Shown here piece after piece: positions 1 through 13,089 of a stretch of DNA of 64,000 nucleotides. The position numbers and the translations under genes were made by a program. Below the pieces are notes generated by a model that worked only from the letters and a program-made list of their open reading frames with translations, searched no databases and was not told where the DNA came from. Source of the DNA: Eulemur rufifrons (lineage: Eukaryota; Chordata; Mammalia; Primates; Lemuridae); NCBI RefSeq assembly GCF_041146395.1, contig NC_090997.1, positions 37,427,501 through 37,491,500 of the forward strand. The letters run 5' to 3'. Each line of letters starts with the position of its first letter. The first letter of the stretch is position 1.

Positions 1-116
1 TTTGTGTAATGGTTACTCTAGTAGCCCAGACTTCACCAATATGCAATGCATCCATGTAACACAAGTATACTCATACTCCATAAATTTATACAAATAAAAA
101 AGAACTTAAAAAATAG
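1..116 (+). mobile_element. L1 3' tail, cut by window start
   Basis: The segment resembles the extreme 3' end of a primate L1: a run ending in a 'ccatgtaacacaag' type motif, then 'ccataaatttatacaaataa' and an A-rich tail. The rest of the element would lie upstream of the window. No coding part is present. This is a family call from pattern memory; the exact subfamily is not determined. Confidence 0.75.
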
Positions 117-700
117 CAATTTATAATATAGTTAGATTCTTTATCATGCTGTGTATTGGTGTTGAGGTATACCACATCCTGAATAATGTAATTTAATTTA
201 AATAAAGTTGGATTCACTGTTTTGGCTTTAAAATTCTGTGTGTATTGACAGTTGCACAATGGCAGGTATCTACTACCAAAGTATCATATGGAATACTTCA
301 AACCTGCACCTCATGCAACTATTGGCTTAATCATCTTTGTAATTTTGGGGAAAAAGTTCTCTGGTAATTACTGTCGACAAAGCAAGCACTAAAGACAAAG
401 CTGAGCAGAGAAAGCACCACTTAAAGAAGTTATTTAGGAAAGGTGTACTTTAGTCATGAATAAAAAGGAAGGGACATTTGAAAGGAGCAACAGTTGTGGT
501 ATATACCCAATGCCACTTCAAAATGCTTGGGTTATACTCCGATTTTCTATCTCTAGGTCATTTCAACCCTAAAATTTTCTAAGGCATTATGCACAATGGT
601 ATTAACAATGAGTCTGAAATCAGAGAAGGTATAAATTTGAATCTTTTCTCTATTTATTGGCCAAGTCCTTTAAAATATTCAATTCTCATCTTACTGGTAA
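117..700. other. Unassigned AT-rich sequence
   Basis: I see no repeat family, RNA gene or coding exon here. All six frames are broken often. It may be unique intergenic or intronic DNA. Confidence 0.5.
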
Positions 701-705
701 TTGGA

Positions 706-928
706 GATAATAATAATAATTGCTAACAGTTATAGATTATTTACTCTCTGCTAAAAGCTTTAGTCTCCATTTAATTTTTAAAACACAACAAAAAATAAGA
801 CATTAATTACTATTATTGTTCTCAATTTACAGAGTAGACAATTCTGCTTAGAAAGACAAAGTAATATGTCAAAAGTAAATTGAAGATACGTGTTTGGGCA
901 GAAATTTAAATCTGGATGTTCTAATTTA
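706..928 (-). repeat. MIR SINE, reverse orientation
   Basis: The order 'ctcaatttacagagtagaca', then a variant of 'cagaaagacaaagtaa', then a variant of 'gtcaaaagtaaattgaagat' follows the reverse complement of the MIR core ('cccattttacagatgaggaa ... aagtaacttgcccaaggtca'). The copy is old and diverged, and a TAA-rich run precedes it. There is no coding potential. Confidence 0.6.
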
Positions 929-1379
929 AGAACTCCCACCCTTAAACAGTGTTTTATAAAAAGTAAGTAAAGCTGTTTGTGAGGAAATACTTTATAAATT
1001 GCAAAAAGCTGCCTAAATGATAATTATTAAGGTTAAGATTTTTGTTTCTTTTCTGTGATCTCATGTCCTTCCAGGATGTAAGTTTATCGATATTTATGCC
1101 ACTGATTTCTGCTAATAAAATGCATAACATATAAGAGACTTTGAGAAATCTACCAAAAAATGAACATTCTGTGTGTATATGTGTGCATGTGTATACAGTT
1201 AATCTAGAGTTTCTCAAAATTATTTAATAACGGAAACCTTTCCTTCCAAAACATTCATTTCTATCCCAAAGCATTAGTGTTCTGCAGAATGCAAAAGCTG
1301 ACCTAAGCATTTCCCATGTTATTAAAAACTGTCATAAATATTGTTTTTAACTGATATATACCTTTCCACCAAATAGATA

Positions 1380-1860
1380 TTACACATTTCTCACAGTCAT
1401 ACTCATTTACTAGAGCAGAATTCATTCCTAAGTTTTAGCTTGTATAAATAATGCTAAGATAAACATCTTTGAACAGTTTTCTTCCATATGGGGAATAAAT
1501 TCCTATAATAGTTTTTCAGCTCAAAGTCAAACTGATTTGTAACAGTAGATGAGGGTACTCATTGCACTGTGTCCTTACTTGCCGGTGCTGATAAATCTCA
1601 GTCAAAAACAAACATTCGATTTTGCTTACTTGGTAGCCCTCAAAAATATGAATTTGCATTTTTTCATTTCAGTTTTCTTGTTATTGATGAAATTGAAATT
1701 TTTTAGTTTTATCTATTTGCATTTCGTTTTATGTAGTCTGCCTTTTTTCTATGTTGAGATTGCAGTTTTCTCGTTTATTTATATGAGCTTTATATACCTT
1801 AATACATTTAGCCTCTTTCAGTCATGTATATCTATATTTATTGATTTGTAAAACATTCTT
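1380..1860 (-). mobile_element. Old L1 fragment (3' part of ORF2)
   Basis: The + strand carries a diverged form of the antisense L1 phrase 'aataatgctgcaataaacat' (here about 1448-1475), followed by T-rich sequence typical of antisense ORF2/3'UTR. The 100-codon + strand frame at 1549-1851 lies inside this segment. It is hydrophobic and T-rich, as antisense L1 frames usually are, so I do not call it a gene. Confidence 0.55.
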
Positions 1861-1894
1861 TGTCTATTAATTTTTTAAACTGGCAAATAATAAT

Positions 1895-2512
1895 TATGTA
1901 TATTTGTGAGATAAAATGTGATGTTTTAGTCTATGTAGTACAGGAAGATTAATCAAGTAATTAAAATAGTCATCACCTTACCAGTTTATCATTTTTGTGG
2001 TAATGTTAAAAATCTATTCTTTAGCAATTTTGAAATATACAATAAATTATTAACTATGATCATCATGCAGTACAATAGATCACTAAAACATATTCCTGTA
2101 GTCTAACTGAAACTTTGCACCCTTTGATCAACATCTTTTCTTTCCCCATTTCTTCCCCACTTTTATCTCCCAGCCACTGGTAACTGCTTTTATACTCTCT
2201 GTTTCTATGAGACCAACTTTTTTCGATTCCATATATAAGTGAGATCATGCAGTACTTGTCTTTCTATGCCTGGTTTATTTTACTTAGCATAATGTCCTCC
2301 AGTTCCATCCACATTGCCATGAATGACAGAATTTCCTTCATTTTTAAGGCAGTATAATCTTCCTTGCATATATATGCCATATTTTCTTTATCCATTCATT
2401 TGTTAATGGACACTTAGGTTACTTCCATATCTTGGCTATTGTGAATGATGCTGAAATGAACATGGGAGTACAGATATCTCTTCAAAATACCAACTTCAAT
2501 TCGTTTGGATAA
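1895..2512 (-). mobile_element. L1 3' end (end of ORF2 plus 3'UTR), reverse
   Basis: Read on the minus strand this gives the L1 ORF2 C-terminal region ('aatcaacctaagtgtccat'-type phrase, 'cagccataaaaa' region, 'atgggagcta' region) and then the 3'UTR. On the + strand the clear landmarks are a 'tccagttccatccacattgc' block near 2299 and a 'ttaatggacacttaggttac' block near 2403. It is 5' truncated. The Tigger-like element starts right where it stops. Confidence 0.88.
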
Positions 2513-2879
2513 AGCACTTCACGGCCTCCTTATTCGTAGGAACGGTAGACAGCACTTCAGCACTACACATTTTCAATGGTGAAATCACCAAAAAAAAAAA
2601 AAAAAAAAGGAAAAAACCACAGAAATGCAAAAAACATGGCATCAAATAGACCACAAAAGGACACTTGTTTACAATATGCAAGCCAAAACAGAAAGGAAGA
2701 ACCTCACCTCATTCAACCTCAGCAAGGAATGTGATGTGGTGTGACTCAAATTTTTTGCTGGTCTATGCATGCCTGCAAATGACCACAAAAACATGGAAAA
2801 TATTGATTTTGGGGTTACAACTGAATTTTAGTAGATGAATTTGAAAATGCAGAATCCATGAATAATGATAATCAACTCT
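2513..2879. mobile_element. Tigger-like non-autonomous DNA element
   Basis: This matches a common non-autonomous mariner/Tigger-type element I remember. It has a 'cttcacggcctccttattcg' block near the left side, an A-rich centre (A18 near 2590) and an end close to the Tigger terminal pattern (a 'gaatccatgaataatgataa' block followed by 'tcaact'). The right end near 2879 looks like a decayed terminal inverted repeat. The left end is missing or abuts the L1. No transposase is encoded. The subfamily name is uncertain. Confidence 0.65.
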
Positions 2880-4455
2880 ATTCACTTCTTATCCGGCCAT
2901 TTCATTGAATATTCTTGTTGATTAATTATTGACATTTTCCAATTGATTCTTTGATTTTCTATGTATCTTATCCTATATTGTAGAAATAATGATGACTTTG
3001 CCTCATCATTCCTACTGACATTTGCGGTGATGTCTCATTCCCTTATCAAAGGTTCTAAATTTCATTTACGATTATTTTAATCTTGTCAATTATTTTTCAT
3101 AACTTCACTCTGTCATATTTTTTGACTAATTCAAAAAAGGCCTCATTGTGTTTCTCTCAGTTATTGACTTATTTTCCATGAAATAATCTTAATATGACTG
3201 TGTATTTTGTTTTTCCTTTTCTCCAATGTAGTATTCTTTGGAGGAGATGGACAGCTATCATTGTTCCAAGGCTTGTTCAGTTTCATGCATGACTTGATAA
3301 GACTTCCATGCTCAGGCAGAGATCTTAGAGACTATTACCCCAAAAAAGTGTAATCTAACATTGTCAGCACTGATGATTTAAAGTAAAATATACTCGTAAA
3401 GAAGTTACCTGCACTACTGTACTGGGGATAGCTGACAATCTAAGACAGAACTGCCAGGGTTGACATAGTATTAACAGGATGGTGTTCATTAATTGTGGCA
3501 GATGTTGTTGAAACTGATGAATGTGTTCTCAAGCCAGTCTGTCAGATGCAGGTTCCTTTCCCCAAATGTCTGCCATTTACATTTTCATCATAGTTACCTG
3601 TCCTTCCTTTGATTGCCTTTGTCCATTACCCTCATGGCTAAGCCCAAGGCTTCACTCACAGCTAATTAAGAAACTCCAAAGCTTTTTCTCTCATTTTCAA
3701 TAAACTGTGAAAAGTAACTCCATTTTGTTGCTTTCTTAAATTGGAAAATTCTCTATGGAAACTATTACACTTCTTAAAGTAAGATTAAAATAATTGAAAC
3801 ATAATTGTTTTTAATAATTAGTGTATGAGGTATAAAACCTTTATGATTAGGAATAAGTGATATGCAATGGAGGAAAAGATTTGGATATCTAGTTTTAAAA
3901 TTTACAAAAGGTGTCATTTTATATCTCTGACTTTTGCTGCAACATTTCTGGAAGATGCATATTTTTATATGAATTCTCCATGAGGGATAGTAAGAATCTT
4001 GTGAAAGTTTAGGTGATTTACTTAGCATGCCCCTCTAAACTGAGGCTGTCCCTTTGTGTGGAAGCCTGAGATTTGGCTCATTGTCTCTACGGAGTACTTT
4101 CTCATACTTCTATTCAGAGATCATTCAAGTATAAAGAATGCCAAATAACTTTGGAATTCATATTAACTCTGCTAATGTGCAGGCAAAAATGAAAGATAAG
4201 TCCTTGATGCAAATCAGGTGGTTCTGAATTCAATAGTCTTTTTCATTGCACCAAATACAGTTATACAAAAAAATTACATATATAATAGCTATAGTTAATT
4301 ATCCAAGCCATACCATATGTCTAAATGAAGTTAAGTAGAATAGGTTACCAGGATGATATTTTTTATGGTTTAAGTTTTTAGTTCAAAGACTATGTAGTTC
4401 TCAAGTCATTAATTGGATACTATTATTTAATACTTACTTTTCTTCCATGAAGCAA

Positions 4456-4491
<36 letters not shown>

Positions 4492-5319
4492 TCATCTATC
4501 ATCATCAATCTAAAAATATTTTTCTTATCTCCATTCTGGGATATTTGATTCTTTTCTGACAAAATGACTCTGAGATCATCTACTTCCATTTCTTTCTTCC
4601 TCAGTCTCCCCCAACTCACATAAGCTAGGAATGTACTGCTCTTCCCATCATAACAATATTTTTGTGTTCTCTGTTGAAGCTTATGGGAGGATCCCTCAGG
4701 CTCAGTAGCTAGTCAGTCAATTGCTTTCTCATATTTTTTTCACCAACCTTATTGTTACTTAATCAGGTAACTATACCTCTGCTCCCTACACACTGTTCTT
4801 TCAACAACTTTCCTGCCTTTGAATACAACAATGCCACAATTAAAACATCTGCTCCTCACATGTTTGCAAATTCATAACTCTCATTTCTTCTCAAGTTTAG
4901 GTGCCAATTTATCATTTCTTATTATTCTTCCATTCTCAGAACTTTTCTGATTGACTTTTTTTCCTATAGCCAACACCTGGTCCACATATTTGAGTTCAAT
5001 AAAAAACATTTCTATTTACTTTTATTATTATTTATAGCTGTAAAAGCAGTCTTCAGTTATTTTAACTCTTTGTATTTCTGATACAATTATATACTAACTT
5101 ATTTTAAGGAAAATACCAGTTTTTTAAAAATCTTTTATGGTTCTCATAACATATGTTATAAGTACTACACAAATATTCCCCAAAAATGTCTACTGAATGA
5201 ATGATGTGTTAAAACATTCAATGATGCATTTGTAAATGTTCTATTCTTTTTAAAATGGCATTTGAAATAGCAACTGCCAGTGGCATTTTAAGTGAGCATT
5301 TGGAAATGTGTGTCTCTTT
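2880..5319. other. Unassigned stretch with one CA repeat
   Basis: I see no gene or confidently named repeat in these 2.4 kb. Part of 4700-5010 resembles an old L2 fragment (a 'caagtttaggtgccaattta' block), but too weakly to call. The short frames at 3521-3703 and 3774-4028 show no domain, no splice context and no codon bias. Confidence 0.5.
4458..4488. repeat. (AC)n microsatellite
   Basis: Uninterrupted AC dinucleotide run of about 31 bases. It is likely polymorphic in length. Confidence 0.97.
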
Positions 5320-5330
5320 AAGAAGATATA

Positions 5331-6992
5331 CATTAACATGTCCTTACTACCAGAAGTGATTTACAGATTCAATGCAATCCTCATCAAAATACCCACATCA
5401 TACTTCACAGACCTAGAAAAAATAATTCTATGCTTGAGTTGGAACCAGAAAAGAGCCTGAATAGCCAAGTAATCTTAAACAAAAGGAACACATCTGGAGG
5501 CATGACATTACCAGACTTCAAACTATAATACAAAGATATAGGAACCAAAACAATATAGTATTAGTACAAAAATAAAGACATAGATGAATGGAACAAAAAA
5601 TAGAGAACCCAGATGAAAAACAAGCTACCTACAGCCAACTGATCTTTGACAAAGCAGTAAACAATGTACACTAATGAAAAGAAGCCCTATTCAATACATG
5701 GTGCTGGGAAAATTGGATAGACACATGCAGAAGAGTGAGACAGAACTCCTACCTCTTCCCATTCACAAAAATTAATTCAAGACAGTCAAAAGACTTAAAT
5801 GTAAGACATGCAACCATAGAATTCTAGAGGAAAATATAGGAAAAACTCTTCTAGATATCAGTCAAGACAAAGAATTTATGAAAAAAACACCAATGGCAAT
5901 CCCAGCAACAACAAAAATAAATAAATCGAATTTGATTAAACTAAAAAGCTTCTGGAAAGCTAAGGAAACAATCAACAGAGCAAACAACCTACAGAATGGC
6001 AGAAAATATTCACAAGCCATACAATCTAATAAAGGAAATAACCAGAATCTACAAAGATCTCAAGCAAATCAGCAAGAAAGAAAAAAAACAATCCCATTAA
6101 AAAGTGGGCAAAAGACATGAGCAAAAGTATCCCAAAAGAAAATAGACAAATGGCCAATAAACATGCAAAAATGCTCAACATCACTAATCATAGGGAAATG
6201 CAAATGAAAATCACAATTTTCATCTTTAATTTCATCTCAATTTCACCTCAATTATCACCTTACCCCTGTTAGAATGGCTTTTATTAAAAAGTCCAAAAAC
6301 AATAGATGCCAGCATAGACACAGAGAGAAAGGAACACTTCTACATTGTTGGTGAGACTGTAAATTAACACAACATATATAGAAAACAGTATGGAGATTTC
6401 TCAGAGAACTAAAAGTAGAGCTAGCATTCAATCCAGCTATCCCACTACTGGGTATTAACACAAAGGAAAAGAAGGCTTTCTATCAAAAATACACCTGTAC
6501 TTGAATGTTTATTGCAGCACAATTCACAATTATGAAGATATGGAATCAACCCAAGTGTCCATCAATTCATGAGTGGATTAATAAAATGTGTAAAAAATAC
6601 ACAACACACACACACACACACACACACATACCCCCCCCATGGGATACTACTCAGCCATAAAAAGGATGAATTAATGCCATTTGCAACAATTTTGATGGAC
6701 CTGGAGGCCATTCTCCTAAGTGAAACATCTAAAGAATGGGAAAACAAACACCACATATACACATTATTAAACTGGAACTAACCGATAAGAACACACATGC
6801 ACAGGGGAAAGTAAAACAGTGGAAATCAAGCAGGGGGGAGGGGAAACTAGAGAGGGGCAAAAACCTACCCAGTGGGTACAATGAACACTATTTGGCAGAT
6901 GGGCACACCTATAGCTGTGACTCAAGTATTACAAAAGCAATCCATGTAACCAAAAACATTTATACCCTCTTCATATTTTGAGGTAAAAACAA
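5331..6992 (+). mobile_element. 5'-truncated L1, ORF2 C-terminus plus 3'UTR
   Basis: Sense L1 starts in the ORF2 region ('ttcaatgcaatcctcatcaa' near 5369). It runs through 'gtgctgggaaaattggatag' (5701), 'aaaatgctcaacatcactaa' (6168) and 'gtgtccatcaattcatgagt' (6556), and ends in a 3'UTR containing 'agatgggcacaccta' (6898). The reading frame is broken many times, so it cannot make reverse transcriptase. The flanks carry an exact 11-bp target-site duplication, aagaagatata, at 5320-5330 and 6993-7003. The 3'UTR is of the type shared with the minus-strand copy at 19836-20385 and differs from that of the next element. Confidence 0.93.
6604..6628. repeat. (AC)n inside L1, followed by C8
   Basis: AC dinucleotide run inside the L1 ORF2 region, followed by 'ta' and eight C residues. 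It sits at the usual 'gtatatatacacaatgga' position of L1, so it probably grew from that AT/CA stretch. Confidence 0.9.
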
Positions 6993-7003
6993 AAGAAGAT
7001 ATA

Positions 7004-7765
<762 letters not shown>

Positions 7766-8009
7766 AAAAAGATATGCATGTAGGTGTACTTAATTTAATA
7801 CTACATTATAATTCATTTTAGCAATATTCCAACCACATTTGCATCTGAAATACAATTATGTCAAAAGGGTAAATAATAATTAAACAATGTTTTTACTATA
7901 AGAGTAAGACTAAAGACAATTGAGCAACTATTTATAGTTTAAGTTGTATGGCCTGTTTTAATAGCTGTTTTTTCCTTCTATTCAATCTTTAAATATTTTT
8001 TTCACTAAC

Positions 8010-8165
8010 AAGTTTATTAATTTAATAAACATTAATTGAGAGATTAGTTAAGCTCTCTCATTCCCAGTTTCCTTATAAGATGTGTTAGGCAATGATGATT
8101 ACACATGAATAAAACAAAGTTCTGCTGACAAGATGTTCATTATCTAGTGAAGAAATTGAGGTTGG
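8010..8165 (-). repeat. L2 fragment, reverse
   Basis: 'taaacattaattgag' followed later by 'acacatgaataaaacaaagt' and 'ttcattatctagtgaagaaa' follows the reverse complement of the L2 3' region ('attgagcacctactatgtgc ... tgaacaaaacagacaaagtc'). The copy is diverged. Confidence 0.55.
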
Positions 8166-8189
8166 GAGGAAATATGTATATTTTCTTTC

Positions 8190-8300
8190 CTATAAATTCC
8201 ATTTCTTGGTATTTATCTTAAGGAAATAATGCCAGATGCATGCAAATATTTTCATTTCATAGCTGCAAATATATTCATTTAAACTTTGAATGTTAATCAG
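8190..8300. repeat. Possible old L1M scrap
   Basis: 'cttggtatttatcttaagga' and 'aataatgccagatgcatgca' resemble old L1M 3' sequence. The match is short and weak. Confidence 0.35.
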
Positions 8301-9425
8301 AATAGGAATCTTGCCTATTTAGCGTAATAACTAAGGGTTAACTGAGTATAAATTGTAGAATGAAAGATGTTTCTTAGATTTAATGTCTTTCCTTACATTC
8401 ATTCTAAAAGGCATTAAACGTTTTTATCAAACCTAGTAGCTTCAATTTCCAGGCTCATACCCAAGTAATACATGTGATTTGCTCCAAACTTCACAAAAGC
8501 CCATTTCATACTCACCAAATCTGCTAGCCTATGCCTAGGTTTGGAAGTACATCCTTTGAAAATTTTTTTCTGTCTTTCACTCCCTCATTTGATTAAAAAA
8601 AAATCTTATATCCCAAATAACATGCCTGATATAAGTAATAAAATTAAATTAACATTTTCTCTGTCAGTCATTGTCAGACATTATTCAAAACACATTATCA
8701 TTACTCATGCCGTTACCAATATACACTGTTGTAGCTGAACCATATTTATGCAATCTGAAGACTTAAATCTTCATTTCAGATTAAATTGTTCACAAAATAA
8801 CAGAAGCATAATATATATATTTAATATCCACTACCAAACAAATTTACTTGCCACCACATTTTACCTTATCTTGTTGGTGTTTAATTCAGTATCATTATTG
8901 CACTAGCATAATGCCTTATGCTTTCCATGATTCAACACAGTGAATGCCAAAGATATTTATTAGATAGCCTGTCTTTTCAAAATGGAAAAGTAGAGGCTCT
9001 GTGATTAAAAAGGTTGTTATGCAGTGCACAAGAACAATGGCTTATGCATTATGTGGACATAATGAGAAAATACAGAGAAAATTTCAGGTTTAGGGTAGGG
9101 AGAGTTATTCTCAGCCACGGCTTATCTGAGCCTATAGTGAACTCTTTGCTACCTTAAGATGGGTACTTTTCACATCCAAGGGCAGAATATTCTGAAATTC
9201 TATTCATCTTTGATGAATTGTGTGCTGCTTTAACTTCATAATTCAAAGGATATGTTTAGCTACTTAAAGCAAAAAGAAAGGAAAATCAAAAAGGAAACAA
9301 AAAAATTGATCAATTTTAATAAGAAATATTGAAATTCTGAAAAGCCAAAAAAAGATCAATTTATATAAATGAACAATTAAATCAATAAGCAATTTTAATT
9401 TTTTTAAATATAGAAAATAAAATAT
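8301..9425. other. Unassigned AT-rich sequence
   Basis: No recognised gene or repeat. The frame at 8541-8738 (+) has no domain and lies in low-complexity AT-rich DNA. Confidence 0.45.
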
Positions 9426-9429
9426 ATTT

Positions 9430-9882
9430 AAAATACTCAAGTTCATTAGCAATCAGAAAAATGCAAGTCAAAACAAGATGAAACATGGAAGTGGAAATGT
9501 AAAAAAATTTATTGTTGGTAAGGGTACAGAAAATCAGAGTCTTTCAATGACTAGAAGGAACATACATTATTATAAACCTTCTGAAAAGCAATTTGGCAAC
9601 ATTCAATAACAGAATTAAAAATATACAAACTTTCTGACCTCTAAATTTTATTTAGAATTATTTGTCTTTAGGAAATAATCATCATAGATATGTAAATATA
9701 TCTAGTTAGCTTCAAAGATGCTTATGATGGTGCTATTTATAATAGTGAAAAATACCCAAAGACAGTTAAATGGTTTAATCAGCAATGTAAATTTGTACAA
9801 TGCCACGTAGGCCTTAAAAATGTTGTAGGAGATAATGCATTGACTTGAAAATCTTCAGGACATATTATTAAGGGAAAAATAT
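9430..9882 (+). mobile_element. Old L1M/HAL1-type 3' fragment
   Basis: Sense-strand landmarks of an old L1: 'aatcagaaaaatgcaagtca', 'aaagcaatttggcaacattc', 'aggaaataatcatcatagat' and 'gatggtgctatttataatag'. Heavily diverged and non-coding. Confidence 0.75.
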
Positions 9883-9884
9883 AC

Positions 9885-11290
9885 ATTTTAGAGCTCTAAC
9901 ACTAAAGAGCTTGAAAGCTGTCACTCTCATCTTTACAACAAGAAAAAGCTAAACTAACTGAAAAATAATGACATTTCCTAGACTCACTGGAGAACTGTGG
10001 TCACAGGGCAAATCTTCATTTGGAGCTTTGGGTGCATTTAGAGAGATGCAGCAACTGAGAACTGGAGTAGAAGTTAATGGAGCCATAAATTAATAAGAAT
10101 ACTTAAACTGTAATTTTAATAAATTGCTGGAGGTTTAGTGTAGAATACACTTGAACATGAGAAACTCCTAGGGCTAGCATTTAAGGAGAGACACATCACA
10201 CTTTTATGGGATATCCTTCTAGGAATTCTACCAGGATCTCACAGCCAAGATATGAGAAAGATCTCTTGGTTATGGGAAAATAATCACTGTTAAATAGGCC
10301 TGGAGTCTTCTCCACAATGAATGCCTACTCTTCATACATAATAAACGACTTTGCCAGAACTTAATTCTGAAACTTTATCTCAGCAGGCAGAGGAAATTCC
10401 TTTCCACTCCAGAACCCTCAAGCCTTCCTACCTCACCTAAGAGGGGAACAAAACCATAGCCAAAAGGGGTCAGAGCTTCAAGGAAACAGATTGAGAACAT
10501 TGCCCTGGGAAGGAAGTAGGGCCGTGGTGAGGAGGGGGCAAAAGCTATAGAACTGCACTTGTGAAAATCACAGTTCTAAAACATCAGCCAGCTAAAAGAC
10601 TAAAATGCAATCAGAAAATCATAGGCTACTACCCCACCCCCATACCTTACCCTCACACCAACAGGGCTCCAGTATAATAACAGTGTACTACAACTGAGGG
10701 AGTTGCAAGACAGACTCTCTCTGAATAGGAGTACTAGGGAAGCCCAAAGCCAAGAGGGGAGACAAAAACAAGGCCAATAGAGGAATTTTAAGCCTATAAT
10801 ACCTATAGCTACACCAAATGTGAGACACAGCCCAACTGCATAAATCCTTATGCTAAATGCCTCTTACCCCATTTCCTATTACCCAAAACAATGCGTTCAA
10901 CTTTCAACAACAACAAAAATATTACAAGGTATGACAAAAGGCAAGAGATAATACTCTAAGGAAAAAACATAATTATCATAACTAGATGCAGATAAAACAC
11001 ATGTTGGAATAATCAGAGAACTTAAAATAACTGGTATGCTAAGGGTTCTCATGGGAAAATTACATAATGTGAAGAAAAAGATGGATTATGTCAGTAGATG
11101 GCGGGACACTCTGAGAAAGAATCAATAGGAAATGCAAAAATCAAAACACAGTAACAAGAACGAATAATGCTCTCAACTGGCTTATCAGTGGACTGGACAT
11201 GGTTATGGAAGGAGTCAGGAAGACAGGTCAATAGAAACTTCTCAAACTGAAATACAAATGGAAAAAAAGAATTAAAAATACATATTTTAG
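9885..11290 (+). mobile_element. Old L1M 5'UTR and ORF1 remnant
   Basis: The sequence begins like an old L1M 5' region ('gagcttgaaagctgtcactc') and continues through a C/G-richer 5'UTR. From about 10915 it resembles the coiled-coil part of ORF1 ('aatcagagaacttaaaataa', 'cactctgagaaagaatcaat', 'tcaatagaaacttctcaaac'). Stops interrupt every frame, so no ORF1 protein can be made. It lies next to an unrelated L1 3' piece, in the same orientation. Confidence 0.72.
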
Positions 11291-12004
11291 ACCTACTATT
11301 ATAGTGTGATTATGGATTTGTACATGTTAATGAGTCAATAGTTATTTCTAAATCAGCAATGGAATTATTGGTAAATTTTACTATCTTCTTCATGCTTATC
11401 AGTAACTTCTTCAAGGAACACATATCCCTTTTGCAATAACAAATAGTTAAAAAGGGAGAATTTTATCATCATTCTTCACTAGTAAGTTAAATGTTATGAT
11501 ATTTACTATTATTTTTATAAAAGGTACTAATTTGGCTAAGAAGTTGGGCGTATGGACACACATGCACACACTGACATGTACAAGAGGTTTTGTTTGGGAA
11601 GGAGAGGGAGAAAGGTTGTGTGGAGGAGGGGCAAGGAGAGAAAAGAAAGAGGAAGCAGAGGGAGCATTTGATCCTCCCATGGCCTCTTGGACTGGGTTTG
11701 AGTTCCTATGAGTAAGGAATAAGGGATGAGAAGATGTTGAAACTATTCACTTTATGAAACTATACATAGGCACAGGTATTTTAGAGACTCATATTACAAA
11801 ATGCAGCATGAGCTGGAGAAGAGGCCTCCCAGTCATGGATCATAACCCAGCTTTGGCTGAGAATTGGAAATTTGACCAGCACTTGGACACTGCATCCCCT
11901 TATAGGAAGTGTCAAGGCTATTTCAAGTGACTCCATTTGCCACAGGTGGGAATATGTGTCACATGGAACAGTAGAAGAATAACAGGTTTGCTGTGGAGCT
12001 TCAC
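11291..12004. other. Unassigned sequence
   Basis: No recognised gene. A purine-rich run (about 11595-11665) drives the overlapping open frames on both strands. The 93-codon minus-strand frame at 11781-12062 shows no recognisable domain. Confidence 0.45.
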
Positions 12005-12224
12005 CAGTAAGTGCATCAGCTCCATAGTCAGCCTGCCAGGATTCTAAACTTGGTTTTGCCACTAATGGCTATGAAATCCTGAGCTACATTGTGGTTCAGA
12101 TTCCTCAGCTGTCAAATGAGGGAGCTAATAGTCTCCATGGTATGTGATTGTTGCTAGGATATGAACTAAAATAGCCCATAGCAAGCATATATCATAATGC
12201 CTTACCAGTGATAAGTCCTCAGTA
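12005..12224 (+). repeat. MIR SINE, end split off by Alu
   Basis: A diverged MIR in sense orientation: 'ttggttttgccactaatggc', 'aaatcctgagctacattgtg', 'cagattcctcagctgtcaaa' and 'ggatatgaactaaaatagcc'. It ends with 'cctcagtaaatgtc', which matches the MIR end 'ctcaataaatgtt'. The Alu at 12236 lies directly at this end. Confidence 0.75.
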
Positions 12225-12235
12225 AATGTCTATAT

Positions 12236-12453
12236 CCGTCTCTACTAAAAATAGAAAGAAATGATCTGAACAGCTAAAAATATATATAGAAAAAATGAGC
12301 CGGGCATGGTGGCACATGCCTGTAGTCCCAGCTACTCGGGAGGCTGAGGCAGAAGGATTGCTTGAGCTCAGGAGTTTGAGGTTGCTGTGAGCTTGATGCC
12401 ATGGCACTCTAGCCTGGGCAACAGAGTGAGATTCTGTCTCAAAAAAAAAAAAA
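12236..12453 (+). mobile_element. 5'-truncated Alu, strepsirrhine type
   Basis: The element starts at 'ccgtctctactaaaaatag', so most of the left arm is missing. It keeps the A/T-rich lemur-type segment (about 12270-12295), the right arm and an A13 tail. Flanking aatgtcta occurs at 12225-12232 and 12455-12462, a short target-site duplication. The minus-strand frame at 12219-12407 is antisense Alu. Confidence 0.94.
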
Positions 12454-12814
12454 TAATGTCTACAGTGACTCTAGCTGACAAAATAGCCTTACATACGTAA
12501 CTGCTAGCCCTTTCATGGGATCATAAAGTAGCTGAGGAATACTTAGAAGGGAGGCTGAGCTCCTGTCTTTTTGCAGTCAGGTACTGACAAGGCAGCAGGC
12601 GTCTGGGTTACCTTTGAAAAGGGGAAAGAAATCATTAACCAAAAAGAACTTAAGGTTGAACAACTCAAGAAACAGGTCTAAATGTTTAGTATTAAACTAT
12701 TATGACACTCCAATACATTCACTTCTCCTTCCTCATGATGTTTATTCACCAAAATGGAAAAAAGGAAGAATGAGGATTTTCTCTGAATCTGGATGATATA
12801 AGAAGAAAGAGCAC

Positions 12815-12935
12815 CAAAATGATAGGAAATGTGGGTTCTAGCCTCCATTCTGTAGTCATTCTGGAGGCAAGTCATTTTAGATCTCTGAGTCTCAGTTACT
12901 TTAGCTGATAAATAAAGATATGGCAATATTTCTTT
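12815..12935 (+). repeat. MIR SINE fragment
   Basis: 'atgtgggttctagcctccat' followed by 'ggcaagtcattttagatctc', 'tgagtctcagttactttagc' and 'gataaataaagatatggc' follows the MIR core in sense orientation. The copy is diverged. Confidence 0.65.
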
Positions 12936-12944
12936 TTCTATAAT

Positions 12945-13085
12945 GGAAAGCGTTGTACTGTGAACACCTCTGGCCTGGCTATCTGAAGGGGTAGATCTGA
13001 ATCCCAGCTTTACACTTTCAGGCTGTGTGATACTGAGGAGTTCACTTCACATCTTGGTCATTTCACTCTATAAACCCACATCGTT
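12945..13085 (+). repeat. MIR SINE fragment
   Basis: 'ctgaatcccagctttacact' then 'caggctgtgtgatactgagg' and 'agttcacttcac' match the MIR core 'gaatcccggctctgccactt ... gctgtgtgaccttgggcaag'. It is a second MIR directly after the previous one, in the same direction. Confidence 0.7.
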
Positions 13086-13089
13086 TCTC

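Noticed and set aside
1549..1851. 100-codon + frame as a membrane protein
   Set aside because: Hydrophobic F/L/I-rich reading of T-rich antisense L1 sequence.
5331..6992. Active L1
   Set aside because: It is 5' truncated and its ORF2 frame is broken many times. No L1 in the window has an open ORF1 or ORF2.
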